From: Candidatus Synoicihabitans palmerolidicus
GTDB lineage: Bacteria; Verrucomicrobiota; Verrucomicrobiia; Opitutales; Opitutaceae
NCBI GenBank assembly: GCA_020809425.1
Contig: JAGGDC010000003.1
Location: forward strand, 1 to 64,000
Length of the DNA: 64,000 nucleotides
Reading direction: 5' to 3'
Below are positions 28,124 to 41,340 of this stretch, piece after piece. Both the position numbers and the translations under genes were made by a program. Below the pieces are notes generated by a model. The model did not search any database and was not told where the DNA came from. It worked only from the letters and a program-made list of their open reading frames with translations. Each line of letters starts with the position of its first letter. Position 1 is the first letter of the stretch.

Positions 28124-29231
28124 ATGCGGATCGGTCCGATCGAACTCTCATCGGCTCTCTTTGTGTCGCCATTGGCCGGATACACCAATTTGCCCATGCG
28201 CCGTATCGTGCGTGAGCTTGGCGGACTCGGTTGGGCCACCACCAACCTCGTCAATGCTCGCTCGCTTATCGAGCAAAACCGCACCGCCCTCAAACTCGTC
28301 GCCTCTTCGCCCGCCGACCGCCCCCTAGCCATTCAACTCTTTGGCGCCGTCCCCGAGGAAATGCGCGACGCCGCCATCATCTGTCAGGAACTCGGCGCCT
28401 AATCCGTTGACATCAACATGGGTTGCCCCGTGCGCAAGGTCGTCAACGTCGGCGGCGGCTCCGCCATGATGACCGAGCTCTCCAAAACCGCTGCCCTCGT
28501 CCGCGGCATGATCGACGCCGTGACCATCCCAATCACCGAAAAAATGCGCCTCGGTTGGGATGAACAGAATCTCACCGCCCCCGACCTCGCCTGCACCCTC
28601 GAAGATGCCGGTATCGCCGCCGTCTTTGTCCATGGCCGCACCCGCGCCCAAGGTTTCGCCGGCCGTGTCAACCTCGCCGGCATCCGCTCGGTCGTCGAAG
28701 CCGTCAAAACAATCCCCGTCATCGGCAACGGTGACGTCACCCCCCCCGACGCCGCCCGCCACATGCTCGCCGAGACCGGCTGCACCGGCGTCAGCATCGG
28801 CCGCGGAGCCTTCTACGATCCCTGGATCTTCAAACGCACCGCGCACTACCTTGCCACCAACGAACTCCTCCCCGAACCCGACTTTGCCTAACGCATCCGC
28901 GTTCTCCGTCGCCATTTCACCGCTACGTCGAGTTCTACGGCGAAGCCCACGGCGCCAAGTTCTTCCGCAAAGTCGCCCCTTGGTATGCCCACCGTTTCGG
29001 TCCCTCCAAACCGTTCAAACGCGAGATCATCCGCATCAACTCCCGCGCTGATTTCGAAAAAACCCTCGGCGACTATATCGCCTGGCGCACCCAATTCTGC
29101 GACGACGACGGCCCCTGCTCCCCAAGTACGCTCCCGACTCCATGATCGCCTCCTTCCAACGCGAAGCCGACGATCCCGTTTTCCAACGCGAGTCCATCCC
29201 GGGCCCCAAGGGTCGGGTCGATACTTGGTAG
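28124..29231 (+). pseudogene. tRNA-dihydrouridine synthase, at least four lesions
   Basis: FMN enzyme reducing uridines in tRNA. LFVSPLAGYTNLPMRRIVRE, then TAA at 28400-28402 in GA-stop-SVDINMGCPVRKVVN, then GNGDVTPPDAARHMLAETGC and GVSIGRGAFYDPWIF. TAA at 28889-28891, a shift near 28920 (RRHF|HRYVEFYGEAHGAKFF) and another near 29105, after which LPKYAPDSMIASFQREADDP ends at 29231. DusB-like by its NMGCP motif. The catalytic Cys region is not obvious. Confidence 0.85.
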
Positions 29232-29289
29232 GCACCAAGGACTGGCTAAGAACGTGAACCCACTTTCGCCAGCGTTCACGTCCCTCGCC

Positions 29290-31565
<2,276 letters not shown>

Positions 31566-31909
31566 ATGCTCGGGCCACCGATTGGACCGGCGTCATGTCT
31601 CTCGAAACCGACAACCCCGAGTTCGCCGCTGATCCCGACGAATTCGTCGCCCGCGGGAAAACCTTCTTCGAGCAGTTCTCCTCAGCGACCCCGTAATCTC
31701 TCTCCTTCCATTCAATTTTCAATCGGGCGAAGCTTGCTGCGCCCGATCTGTCATCAGGTTCAGCATGGAACTAAAGTCAACGAATTTTTTACCGAAGTCC
31801 GGGATACGGACAGCAACAATTCCCGTGAAATCTACGCGCTAAACTATGTTAGCCCTTCGCTGATCCCACAAAACGCGCTATTCCTCAGACCTTCTTTTCC
31901 AAATCCGAC
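31566..31909. other. Region between clpB relic and TylF-like gene
   Basis: The clpB homology stops abruptly near 31565. The plus strand then has a coding-like tail, MSLETDNPEFAADPDEFVAR ... FFEQFSSATP, ending at 31696, which I cannot assign; it may be the C-terminus of a lost gene. ATCGGGCG ... CGCCCGAT (31722-31747) is a possible stem. No complete gene. Confidence 0.4.
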
Positions 31910-32741
31910 ATGAAACACGATGACCTGGCTCTTTTTAAGAAAGTCCTAATAGGCAGTCTCTACGACGAAAGCGCGTGGACCTTCGTCTCGAACGAGTTAC
32001 CGGATCCGAAAGTCTCCTGGCTTATCCAACTTAAACAAAGGGCGCTCGCGAAATTTTGGCAAATTCTCGCCCGACGCGGCTTGTACCTCCTTCGCCCCCT
32101 GCCCTACGACGAAGACCTCCGCGTAAACGGCACTGACTGGCCCCTGATCGGATACAGCATGATCGGCGCTAAACGACTCGATCAACTGCAGATTGCCGTG
32201 GAAACCGTGCTCGATGAAAATGTACCGGGAGACTTCATCGAAACCGGCGTCTGGCGCGGGGGATCCTGTATGTTGATCAAACAATTGCTCAATCTCGCCA
32301 ACGTCTCCGACCGTTCCGTCTGGCTGGCCGATTCATTTTCCGGACTCCCTCCTCCCAAAGACCAGTTCGACGGCAAGGACATCAGCGACATCGCCTTCCT
32401 CGCGGTAAGCGAAGCCCAAGTGCGCCAGAATTTCGCCCGCTTCGACCTTCTGGATGACCAAGTGAAATTTCTGAAAGGCTGGTTTTTCGATACCCTTCCG
32501 GATGCCCCCATCGATCAAATTGCCGTCCTGCGCCTGGGATGGGGATCTTTATCATTCCACCATGGATGCCCTCAACGGCCTGTATCATCGCGTGGCACCG
32601 AACGGCTTTGTGATCGTTGATGACTTTGGCTCGTGGCCGGAGTGTCGCCGTGCCGTGGAGGATTTCTTCGCTCCGGAGCCCCCCCTCCCTACGAATGGAT
32701 TGATGAATCTTCCATTTTTTGGCGTAAATCACTCTCCCAGT
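31910..32741 (+). pseudogene. TylF/macrocin O-methyltransferase-like protein, two frameshifts
   Basis: SAM-dependent methyltransferase family that modifies sugars. ENVPGDFIETGVWRGGSCML is the SAM motif, WLADSFSGLPPPK follows, then AVLRL|DGDLYHSTMDALNGLYH after a +1 G at about 32535, GFVIVDDFGSWPECRRAVEDF, and the tail YEWIDESSIFWRKSLSQ after a slip in a seven-C run near 32680. Full length would be about 277 residues. First gene of a glycan-synthesis cluster on the plus strand. Confidence 0.85.
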
Positions 32742-32885
32742 GACCACACAAACCATCGTTCCTGCGCCCCATCCATTATGTTCCATCCGAGTCGCCCATC
32801 ACAACCCCATCATTGCATCGCACTGCGAAGGCCCAAGCTTTCCGACTAACGATCAGTTAAAAAGTTCGGTCGCCCCCGACTTCCG

Positions 32886-33978
32886 ATGAGTAAATCCTGC
32901 GCCTCCGCCCGTAGTGCTCCTTCCCTGCTTTCAAGACCGCCCATCTCGCGGTCATGCTCGAATCCTTCGCCGCTCAAACCGACAAGCGTTTCCGTCGCTA
33001 CGTCGCCGACGATGGGAGCCCCGAATCACTCGAACCCATCGTGGCTCCATTTAAGAGCCGCCTGGATCTGGTATATCGCAGATTCCCCGAAAATCTTGGT
33101 CAGTCGTCACTCATAAAACACTGGCATCGCGCCATCGCCCTGACCCACGAACCTTGGATCTGGTTATTCTCCGACGACGACCTGGCTTCACCCGACTGCA
33201 TTGAAGCATTCTGGAATGACCCAGATCGGCACTCCCATCCCCTGCATTTGCTGAGACTTAACGCCCAGTTCATCGACAACGAGGGCGAACGTGTTCCCTA
33301 TTCCATCCGCTCCTCCTACCCCCGTGCCCAATCCTGGCACGAACACATCTTCGCCCTCACCCGCCTCACAACCAACAGTTGGTGATGATTCAAAACATCA
33401 TCTTCTCCCGCACTCTTTACCAACAACAAGGCGGCTTCCGTGACTTTCCACTCGGCATTTGGACGGACATCGTGGTTTGGACCGATTGGGCTCGTGCCGG
33501 TGGCATTCACACCCTCGCCACGGGCTCCATTTCGTTTCGCATTCACGACGGCGGCTACTGCGGCCACACGCTCTGGGGCGGTGGAGACCGCATCGGCCTC
33601 ATCCGTCTCTCCATTCCCGCGCTTACCACTCTCTTAAAACTATTTGAAGGCACCCCCATCCGCGCACCACAACTCGGTCTGTTGAATTGGTTCGCTCGAA
33701 TCTTTCGTTATGGATCCAACCCGCTCAATTCCGCCGAATCCGCGGAAATGACTAAAACACTGCGTGCCGTCTGGCCCCGTTGGCCCATCGTCCGCCAAAT
33801 CGTATTCTGGTGGCATACATCCCGACCGTGGTTGCGCCATCATCCTCTCACCCAAGCGCTAAACCAGCGCTCTTTCCGACGACACGGTCGCGAAGACCGA
33901 AACCCATGTCTGAATCAGCGCCTCTCGCTTCCTCCCGCGCCTTTTGCATCTATGAAAACCGACTCGCCTGTGAGGTAG
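32886..33978 (+). pseudogene. Glycosyltransferase family 2-like, frameshifted
   Basis: SVVLPCFQD, AHLAVMLESFAAQTDKRFRR and YVADDGSPESLEPIV form the nucleotide-sugar fold; LFSDDDLASPDCIEAF holds the DxD metal site. Breaks at about 32935 and 33375 (TTNSW|LVMIQNIIFSRTLYQQ) split the frame. The C-terminal part (GGFRDFPLGIWTDIVVW) is readable to about 33900. Donor and acceptor unknown. Confidence 0.8.
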
Positions 33979-34950
33979 GGGTCCGCCTCGCTATCGCCGC
34001 CATCGTTCGGCACCACCCTCAATATCCCATCCATTTTTTTTGGCCCTCCCGCTTCGCCTGCCTTGGAGGCCTGGCTCAAAACGCAATCCAGCGTCGTTCG
34101 AGAAGTCAGCCCACCCAACCATTCATTGGATGGATTGGACAACAAACCGAGTTGTCTACTCAAACTGCTCGGTCGAGGAGTGCCCGAAATGATCTGGATC
34201 GATAGCGACCTCATCATCATCAATGAGTTTGTGCCTTGGTTGGAGACGCTTCCGCCGGACTCTATCGTCGTCGCGGAGGATCCGAAACATCTCCCTCACC
34301 GAGGCGTCCAAAATCGCACCGTCGCATGGGGTCTTTCCTTGGGCCGAGATTATCGCTTTACCGTCAACTCCTGCTTCTTGCGGGTCACCACCGCACCCCG
34401 CACGCTTCTGTCGCACTGGCGCGAATTGCTCCGTGCCCCTGCCTGCCAACAGGCCAAGAACCAAGAAATGATTCTCCGACCGTTCCACTTGAGTAGCGAT
34501 CAAGACGTCCTCGGTGCCTTGCTCGGAAGCGCCGCATTCGCCTCCTTGTGCGTAGTCAACCTGCGAACCGACCGCCACATCGTGCACAGCGGAGGCTTGC
34601 TCATGGATCGCCTCGGCGATCGCTTCCGTCGCCTGTGGGGCCCGCCACCGCTTTTGGTCCACGCCATCTCACTGAAACCTTGGCACGCGCTCGATCACGA
34701 TTCCCCATCTCGAGGTTTTAACTGGTGGCTACTGCGCTTGGCCCAGGAAGTATCCGAGTACGTCGCCCATGCCCGATCGTTACAGCCCTGCATCAACATG
34801 CCATGTCCATGGCTGAACTACCGCACAATCATCGGCCGCTTCCTCCGCCTCATCGGCCTGGGGAACGACTTTCTTCGCGGTCTTCCTCTGGCTGTCACCG
34901 TCTCCATCGCTCACGCCCTCAAATTTCGCCGCCGTCAGAACCATGAATAA
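33906..34950 (+). pseudogene. Glycosyltransferase (GT8-like DxD), frameshifted
   Basis: MSESAPLASSRAFCIYENRL begins at the ATG at 33906, and a shift near 34040, next to a run of eight T, leads into LEAWLKTQSSVVREV. MIWIDSDLIIINEFVPWLE carries the DxD motif; HLSSDQDVLGALLGSAAF and HSGGLLMDRLGDRFRRLW follow. The order resembles retaining transferases of the GT8 type, but the assignment is loose. It overlaps the next gene by 8 bp. Confidence 0.65.
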
Positions 34951-35986
34951 ACACTTCCCAGCGCTCTCAGTTGTAGTGCCTTTCTACAACGCTGGTTCCT
35001 ATTGTGAGGCCGCGCTTGAGTCCATCAGCCGCCAATCGTTTGCGGACTTTGAAGCGATCCTCGTCAATGGCGGTTCAACCGATGGTTCACCTGAGGTGGC
35101 GCAGTCGTGGACGCGCCGCAATGCTCGATTTCGAGTCATCCATCACGAAAACAACCAAAATGTCGCCTGCGCTCGCAACACCGGTCTTGAGGCTGCTCTC
35201 AGTCCCTTCGTAGCTCAAGCCGACGCCGATGACATAAACCATCTCGACCGCTTCCACCTGCAAATGGAGGCCGCAGCCAAATTCCCCGAAGTGGGTATCA
35301 TGGGCGCAGATCTCGCCCTCGACGGAGGTCGGGTCCTTCGCTTCCCCGCCCAGTCTCCGGCCATCAGAATTCGCGCATTGTCCGGCACCGCCATTCCCCT
35401 GCCCGCTGCGTTTTTCAATCGCACTGTCCTTGGTGAAGCCCGCTACAACCCCGCCCTCGCCTACTGCGAAGATCTGGACTTCTGGCTACGCCATTGCTTC
35501 CGAGTACCGACCATGAATCTGCCTCGAGCCTTGGTCCACTACCGCCAGCCTCCTCAAAGTCTTTCCAATTCCCTCTCCCCCCACCGTCTCGAGGCCGAAC
35601 GCTTCGTCATGCAACAACGCAAAGAGACCCTCGGAGTCCCTTTGGACATCGAAGCCGGTATCGCCACCCACCTGGGTCACCGCACATTCCAAGTTGGCTC
35701 TTCGCGTATCGCCGCTCACATCCTCCAACTTTATCAACAGTCCGATCGCCTAAAACTCGCCCCGCCTGCGACCTTGCGACGCGAAGCGCTTTATCTCACT
35801 AAACGCATGTGGCGTTACTACGGTCGGCAAAACCTTGCGTCCGCTGCGCTCAAATTGCTGCAGACCACCGGCGGCCTGCTTATCAATATCTCCCGCCCCC
35901 ACCACTTAACGCGGGTTACAAGCCTCCTCATCTTCCTATGCAGATGCTTAAAAACGGCTTGGCCGTTCTCATCCTCACGAGCGTAA
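34943..35986 (+). CDS. Glycosyltransferase family 2
   Basis: 347 residues, uninterrupted. ALSVVVPFYNAGSYCEAALE, QSFADFEAILVNGGSTDGSP, NVACARNTGLEAALSPFVAQ, then ADADDINHLDRFHLQME with the DxD site, and YCEDLDFWLRHC. GT-A fold enzymes of this kind add sugars to lipid- or protein-linked glycans. The usual N/D-DGSTD reads NGGSTD: the Asp that normally contacts uridine is Gly here, which may impair activity even though the frame is open. It overlaps both neighbours slightly, an operon arrangement. Confidence 0.85.
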   Translation: MNKHFPALSVVVPFYNAGSYCEAALESISRQSFADFEAILVNGGSTDGSPEVAQSWTRRNARFRVIHHENNQNVACARNTGLEAALSPFVAQADADDINHLDRFHLQMEAAAKFPEVGIMGADLALDGGRVLRFPAQSPAIRIRALSGTAIPLPAAFFNRTVLGEARYNPALAYCEDLDFWLRHCFRVPTMNLPRALVHYRQPPQSLSNSLSPHRLEAERFVMQQRKETLGVPLDIEAGIATHLGHRTFQVGSSRIAAHILQLYQQSDRLKLAPPATLRREALYLTKRMWRYYGRQNLASAALKLLQTTGGLLINISRPHHLTRVTSLLIFLCRCLKTAWPFSSSRA

Positions 35987-36833
35987 AACTCTATGTTCGA
36001 TTCTCTCCCATGGATCGCGGGAAAAATCGCCTACGCGGCTTCGCGGCCTTCGCGGTTACAGGTCTGGCCACTTTCGGAGAACGCCTCATGCCGGTCACCA
36101 TCTCCGGCCAAACCATCAATCTATGGCTGACTAAATCGTCCGGCGTCGGCGTGCTGGTTGACCTTTTTGGCGGCTACGAGATAATCGAGCTCGACCATTG
36201 TCTGCAAATCCTGCGAGCCTGCTCCAATCCCGTCCTGTTGGACATCAGAGCGAACTGCGGTCTCTACAGCATTTTTAACGCCGCAAACTGCCCTCACCTG
36301 CGCGTAATTTCGGTCGAACCCGCTCCCGAGGTCATTGGCCTTTCCCGCCGAAACGTCGCTGAAAACGCTCCCGCCATTTCTGCCCAAGGTTCCTCCCTTC
36401 AATTGATGGAAGGCGCGATGAGCGACGAGACTGGCATTGCCCATTTTAAACGCTCATGGGATAATAGATGGGGATCTCTTAGTTCGGCCCCCGCCGGCAC
36501 CGCGATACCATCAAAGTCGAAACCCAGCGCGCTGGTGACTTGCTCCGCAAACTCGAAATCGAAGTCGTGGATTTTTGTAAGATCGACGTGGAGGGCGGCG
36601 AACTGCTCGTCTTGCAGGGACTTGTTGAGACCTTGCGTTGCCGCCGGATCAAATTCCTCCAATTGGAGCTGAACCGCCCCATCAGCCAACGGGCCGGCCA
36701 TGTCGTCTCCGCTCCTCTTCAATTCCTGAAAACCCACGGCTACGCGCTCACCCCGGAATCACAACCCCGATTCGACCAGTCGGAGTGGAGCTGCGAAAAT
36801 TTCGTATTCGAACCCATTGCCCCCCACCCATAA
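35938..36833 (+). pseudogene. FkbM-family methyltransferase, frameshifted
   Basis: SAM methyltransferase of the FkbM group, common in glycan clusters. PVLLDIRANCGLYSIFNAAN corresponds to the D-x-G-A-N-x-G SAM motif, with Arg in place of the first Gly. SVEPAPEVIGLSRRNV follows; a 1-base loss near 36510 moves TIKVETQRAGDLLRKLEIEV and VDFCKIDVEGGELLVLQGL (the conserved KIDVEGGE) to another frame. It starts inside the end of the GT2 gene. Confidence 0.85.
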
Positions 36834-37610
36834 CCCCTCCTCTCCTTTTACCGTATCCTTGAGGCGTCCTACGGGTCCGGACTTCCTCGCCCAACGACCT
36901 CAACTGCAACACCGGCTACCATGAACCTGGAAAACACATGTTACAAAATTACGTTACCCAGTCGGTTGGAGAGTTTCAGCCGTGTACACGCCACCTTACC
37001 TGGCTGGTGAACGAATCGATGCCTTCGACGGACCGTAATTCGTTCCCACTTCTCGGCCTTCGTTCCCTGAGTAACATCCAACTTCGAAATTTAGGATGAA
37101 ATCAGTGGCGACTTTGTAAATTCGGGAGAAATCGTCGTAGAAATTCCTTTCCGAAGTTACCGTAAACTGCGCGTTTTCCGTCCGGGATAAATCCGATGCC
37201 GTTCCGTCACTGATGACTAATTGACATCATCCGGCGGCACTCCACAAGATGCAGGGTTACATGTCCATGAATCACCGCCTCAAAAGCTATTGCTGTCCGA
37301 ACTACGGTGAGGTCAAGGACGCCGTAACCGCCTTGCGAGGACCAAACAAAACCCTCCCGGCATCCCTTATCAAATTGGTCGACATACCCTATTTTCGCGC
37401 TATCGACCCCTCCCGGAGAAAATTGATTTCTGCCTGATTTTGGGTAGTCGCTACTGTGACTACCGCGTTCGCGCTGCCCTGACCCATTGCGCTGAACGGG
37501 CCCCTCACTTCGTTGTCAGCGGCGGCGGCATGATGAAAATCTCCCGAACTGAAGCCGAATACATACGGACGATGTTGGCCTCATCCGGCGTGCCATCACA
37601 TCGAATAAGC
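36834..37610. other. Non-coding stretch upstream of IS66
   Basis: No gene recognised. Short ORFs (37249-37437, 37440-37691) show no family features, and the latter runs into IS66. The end of the glycan operon and probably degraded sequence. Confidence 0.4.
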
Positions 37611-37697
37611 GTAAGCGTCCGAGAGGCGACCTCCTTGCCTGATAACGCAGGTAACGATAACGGCACCGCGATGGTAACGACTTCGATGTAGCAATCG

Positions 37698-39218
37698 TTA
37701 CGATTGCGATGGTGCGGGCAGTTCGACGTCGACGGAGGGTTTCCAGTTAACCGGAAGCAGATCGCTGATGTCGGCACCTGGGAGTCGTTGCGGCAGCCTG
37801 GTGAGCACGTCGCGCAGATAGTCCAACGGGTCGTGCCCGTGACGTTGGCAGCTGATCACGATCGAGTAGATGATCGCCGAGCGTTGGCCGGCATCGGGAT
37901 GCCCTACGAACAGCCAGTTCTTTTTGCCCAACGCTGAGGGGCGGATGGCGTTTTCCACCAGATTGTTGTCCAGCCGGGTTTCACCGTGCTGCAGGTGCGC
38001 GACCAATGGTTTCCACTGACCGAGCAGGTAGGTAGGTGCAGGCCTTGCCCAGGCCGGACTTGGGGCGCACGTGCGCGCGCAGCCTCCACACCACCACGCG
38101 CAACCAATACAGCTTACGGGTAAAGTCGCGCTCGCGTCTTTGCTGCCGCTGCCGCGCATCGATACCGGCCTCATCCCACTGCTTTTCCTGATGATACATC
38201 CATGCGATCAGCCGCAGGATCCATTGGGCTACTCGCGAGTTCTCCGCTTGGGCTTCAAAAAACTTACGCCGCGCGTGTGCCCAGCAGCCCACCCAACGCA
38301 CCTCGGGATGCGTCGCCACATACGCGGGATAGGCACCATAGCCATCGGATGGCATTATCCCGGCAAAACCTTCGACCAGCGACGTCAGTTCGCCGTGCTG
38401 GCGCGATGATCGCCAGTCGAGAGCACGTCATCACCCGGGCCGCTCATCACCCACATCCATCCATTCTTGATTTTGCCCCGTTTTTGATCCGGGTCGTGAC
38501 ATTGCACCGGCGTTTCATCGACTGGCACGTAGCTGGATTCGAGCAACCTGCGGCGCATGCCCTGGTAAATCGGTTCCAGCCAGTCTGAGGCGATGCGCAC
38601 CCACTCGACCATACTCTGACGCGGCAGGCGCGCTCCCCAGCGCGACGACATCTTCTCGAGCCGATACAGCGGGGCGTGATCGACATACTTGCTGATCAAC
38701 ACCCAGGCCAAGAGTCCCGCCGAGGCGTAGCCGCCCGCCACCGGGCGCACCCGTGCGGGTGCCACCACCGGCGCACGATCGGGCTGGGCCTTGGCCCGAT
38801 ACTTCGGGCGCACGAACTCGCGCTTGAACAACTTCGTCGGCACCACATCGACCTCGAAGCTGCGCTCCTCGCCGATCTTTTCAAACTGCTCCGGGGCCGC
38901 CAGCACCTCCTCGGGCTCGAGCACCACAGTCTCTTTCACCGGCAGGTGCGCGAAGGCCTCGGCTCGCAAGGGCAGCTTTTCGCGAGAGGCCCGCCGCCGC
39001 TCGTAGTGAACCGTCTCGGGCGTGGCCGTCTGCTCGATTAGCTTTTGCTGATCGGCGAGCTTCAGTTTCAACTGCGCCGCATCGAGCTTCTCACTCTTAC
39101 CCCCGCCAAACACCTGTTTGCGCAGCCACTCCAACTGCGAGCGCAGCGCCACGTTTTCACTCTCCAAGCGAGATAGGCAGCAGGCAGTTGTTCCAGGGGC
39201 GGCACGCTTAGTATCCAT
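37698..39218 (-). pseudogene. IS66 transposase TnpC, frameshifted
   Basis: LESENVALRSQLEWLRKQVF is the leucine-zipper-like N-terminus; YASAGLLAWVLISKYVDHAP LYRLEKMSSRWGARLPRQ (two adjoining blocks) is the central domain; YVPVDETPVQCHDPDQKRGK carries a catalytic Asp; MPSDGYGAYPAYVATHPEVR and WVGCWAHARRKFFEAQAE follow; NNLVENAIRPSALGKKNWLF holds the catalytic Glu. Shifts near 38400 and 38030 separate three frames. About 510 residues if repaired. Confidence 0.9.
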
Positions 39219-39592
39219 ATATAGGATACTATTAACAGCAACCTTTTTTCGCGTTCATACCACGCTTTTTTCGCACCATCCTTCAGGTCGATTCCGCCCA
39301 GTAACATCGTCAGCGCTTCGGCACTGAGCGTCACCTTCGCGCCGTCGCCACCGCGCGGCCACGTGAAGCAACCCTTCTCCAGCCGCTTGGCCAGCACCCA
39401 CACGCCGGTGCCATCCCAATACAGCAACTTCACCCGGTTGCGCCGCTTGTTGGTGAACACGAACAACGCACCGCCAAAGGGATCTTCACGCAGCACCTGG
39501 GCTGCCACAGTCCACAACCCGTCAAACTGCTTTCGCATATCCACCGGTTCCATTGCTAGGTGGATCGTCAGCGCCGAAGGCAAACCGATCAT
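39068..39592 (-). CDS. IS66 accessory protein TnpB
   Basis: MEPVDMRKQFDGLWTVAAQV, GGALFVFTNKRRNRVKLLYW and DGTGVWVLAKRLEKGCFTWP are the IS66 Orf2 signature. The family length is about 115 residues. Here the frame runs on to 174, overlapping the tnpC start in another frame, so the original stop may be lost or the extension is a peculiarity of this element. Confidence 0.85.
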   Translation of the reverse strand: MIGLPSALTIHLAMEPVDMRKQFDGLWTVAAQVLREDPFGGALFVFTNKRRNRVKLLYWDGTGVWVLAKRLEKGCFTWPRGGDGAKVTLSAEALTMLLGGIDLKDGAKKAWYEREKRLLLIVSYIWILSVPPLEQLPAAYLAWRVKTWRCARSWSGCANRCLAGVRVRSSMRRS

Positions 39593-39597
39593 CGCCG

Positions 39598-39952
39598 TCA
39601 GTTGGGCAGGGCTTTGACCAACGCGGCCATGGCGATCGGATCGTCACCACGCAACCGCGTGCCGTCCGGCAGCCCCACCTCCAACGATGCCGCCGGAGGC
39701 GACATCGCGCCCAAGCGCAGCGTTGCGAACGAAGGGCGCGCCGGGCTCGCCGCCGCACCCTTGCGCCGCCGGCCGTCCCAGCCATGCCACAAACGTCGCG
39801 TATTTGAGGCCCTCGCGCTTCGCGAACGCCTTCTGCGCCAGGCCGCTCTCGCGGTAGATCGCCGCCAACTGCGCCCACTCCTCTGCGCTACGCAGCTGGC
39901 GTCCGCGCCCATCGCGCTTGTTGTTCTGCACCTCCACTTCAATTGCTTCCAT
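39598..39952 (-). pseudogene. IS66 TnpA (HTH) with C-terminal frameshift
   Basis: VQNNKRDGRGRQLRSAEEWA, then YRESGLAQKAFAKREGLKYA with the HTH. The conserved tail (LEVGLPDGTRLRGDDPIAMA ALVKALPN region) lies one frame off; the break is near 39760 in a G/C-rich stretch. The 5' part is duplicated in the remnant at 3857-4058. Confidence 0.8.
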
Positions 39953-40019
39953 CCTGCCAATTTACCCGCAAAATCACTTCCCGCGTAGGAGGTCGCCTCT
40001 CGGACGCTTACGCTGAAGC

Positions 40020-40325
40020 ATGGACTCGCAATCGACCAACACTCACGAAAATATTCGCTACTCCATCCCCATCCTCGAACGGCTCTGCTCAGGACCTAAA
40101 ATGTTCAACCTTATGATCGTAACAGCAGGGTTTCACTCGGTTCGGGCTCTGGCTCTACTTATTCGTCATTTAACTTATCATCATCGTTTTATAGTTTTCC
40201 CGTGCCCGGCATACGGTCCCCATACGCACCCCGAAAACTGGCATCAATCTCAACTGGGCCGCACTATCATTGGCGACGTGTTGGAGAAGCTCCATCGCTT
40301 CGGCCTACTCAACGACACTTCTTGA
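40020..40325 (+). other. Short ORF at the IS66 edge, function unknown
   Basis: 101 codons, MDSQSTNTHENIRYSIPILE ... TIIGDVLEKLHRFGLLNDTS. No family recognised. It begins nine bases after the IS66 end and stops just before the ATP-grasp gene, so it may be part of a gene cut by the insertion. Confidence 0.35.
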
Positions 40326-40332
40326 TCGTCCT

Positions 40333-41340
40333 ATGATACGCTACCTTCGCCCCTTCGTCGATAAGGGTAAAAATTTCCGCTTCCACCGTGTCTCCACATT
40401 TTTACGCGAACTATCCGTAGAAACAGGCGGATCACCGTGGGTCCAATTACCCAAACTCTTGTGGTGCATGTACCGTGGATTCAACTACCACGATTTTCTA
40501 TACTTTCATCTCCATCGACTGAGTTACCGCGTAATCCAAACGTATCACTCCACCTTCGATAACGTCCGGTTTGTCGAACGCCTCAATTCGAGCGAAGCCT
40601 TGCCGCTTTTGCGGGACAAGGGTCTGTTTTTGAAACGATTCACACGATACCTGGGGCGTGATCACTTGGATTTACGTGATTCGAATTTGTCTGAGTTTCT
40701 GAAATTTATTGATGCCCATTCTTGTTTGGTCGCCAAGGCCTACAACTTGGCTCGAGGCACCGGAGTCGAAGTCATCGACACCTTGCCCCCCCCCTCTCCG
40801 ATCGTCCAGCCTTGCATCGACGTTTTATCTCCGAAGAGAAGTTTGTCCTGGAGGAGTTTATCACTCAGCACTCTGCGTTGAGCAATGTGTGTCCCAGCTG
40901 CATAAACTCCATACGTATCAATACACTCCTTACCGACGGAGTCCCCCACCATTCCTTTGCCAGCTATCATTCGATTTGGTAGCCACGGCGGGAGAATTGA
41001 TTTTGCAGGGGCGCTTGAGTCCCTCGTCGATCTTCAGGGGTATCTCTCCTCCGACGCTGTCGACGCCACGGGCGTGGCGCACACTCACCATCCTGATTCA
41101 GGAATTCTCTTCAAATCTATTCAGGTTCCATTTCTTCAGCAGGCGATCGAATTGGTAAAATCTGCTGCCCGTTCGATTCCCGCAATCCGCTGGATCGGCT
41201 GGGATCTCGCCATCACTCCACAAGGGGCAGTCTTGATTGAAGGTAACGGCGCTCCCGGATTCGCGGCCTTACAAGTCCTCACGGCCGCCCTACACCCACG
41301 TGGAGCCGGGTGCCGCCAACAACTGGCGGCGCTTGGGTGA
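40333..41340 (+). pseudogene. Sugar-transfer-associated ATP-grasp protein, frameshifted
   Basis: FHLHRLSYRVIQTYHSTFDN, FLKRFTRYLGRDHLDLRDSN, then after a nine-C run at 40786-40794 the frame changes: RFISEEKFVLEEFITQHSAL, and later IPAIRWIGWDLAITPQGAVL IEGNGAPGF. The last block is the ATP-grasp metal/ATP site of the family found next to capsule and exopolysaccharide glycosyltransferases. Another shift lies near 40975. It fits the glycan cluster on the other side of IS66. Confidence 0.75.

Larger units (their letters stand above)
37611..40011 (-). mobile_element. Complete IS66-family element with 24-bp inverted repeats
   Basis: The left end GTAAGCGTCCGAGAGGCGAC(CTCC) at 37611-37634 and its exact complement at 39988-40011 bound tnpA, tnpB and tnpC in the usual IS66 order on the minus strand. 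The flanking octamers GAATAAGC and GCTGAAGC are only partly alike, so no clean target duplication is claimed. It splits a glycan-synthesis region. Confidence 0.9.

Noticed and set aside
32886-36833. Complete functional O-antigen or capsule cluster
   Set aside because: Only one of the five genes has an open frame, and that one carries a substitution in its nucleotide-binding motif.
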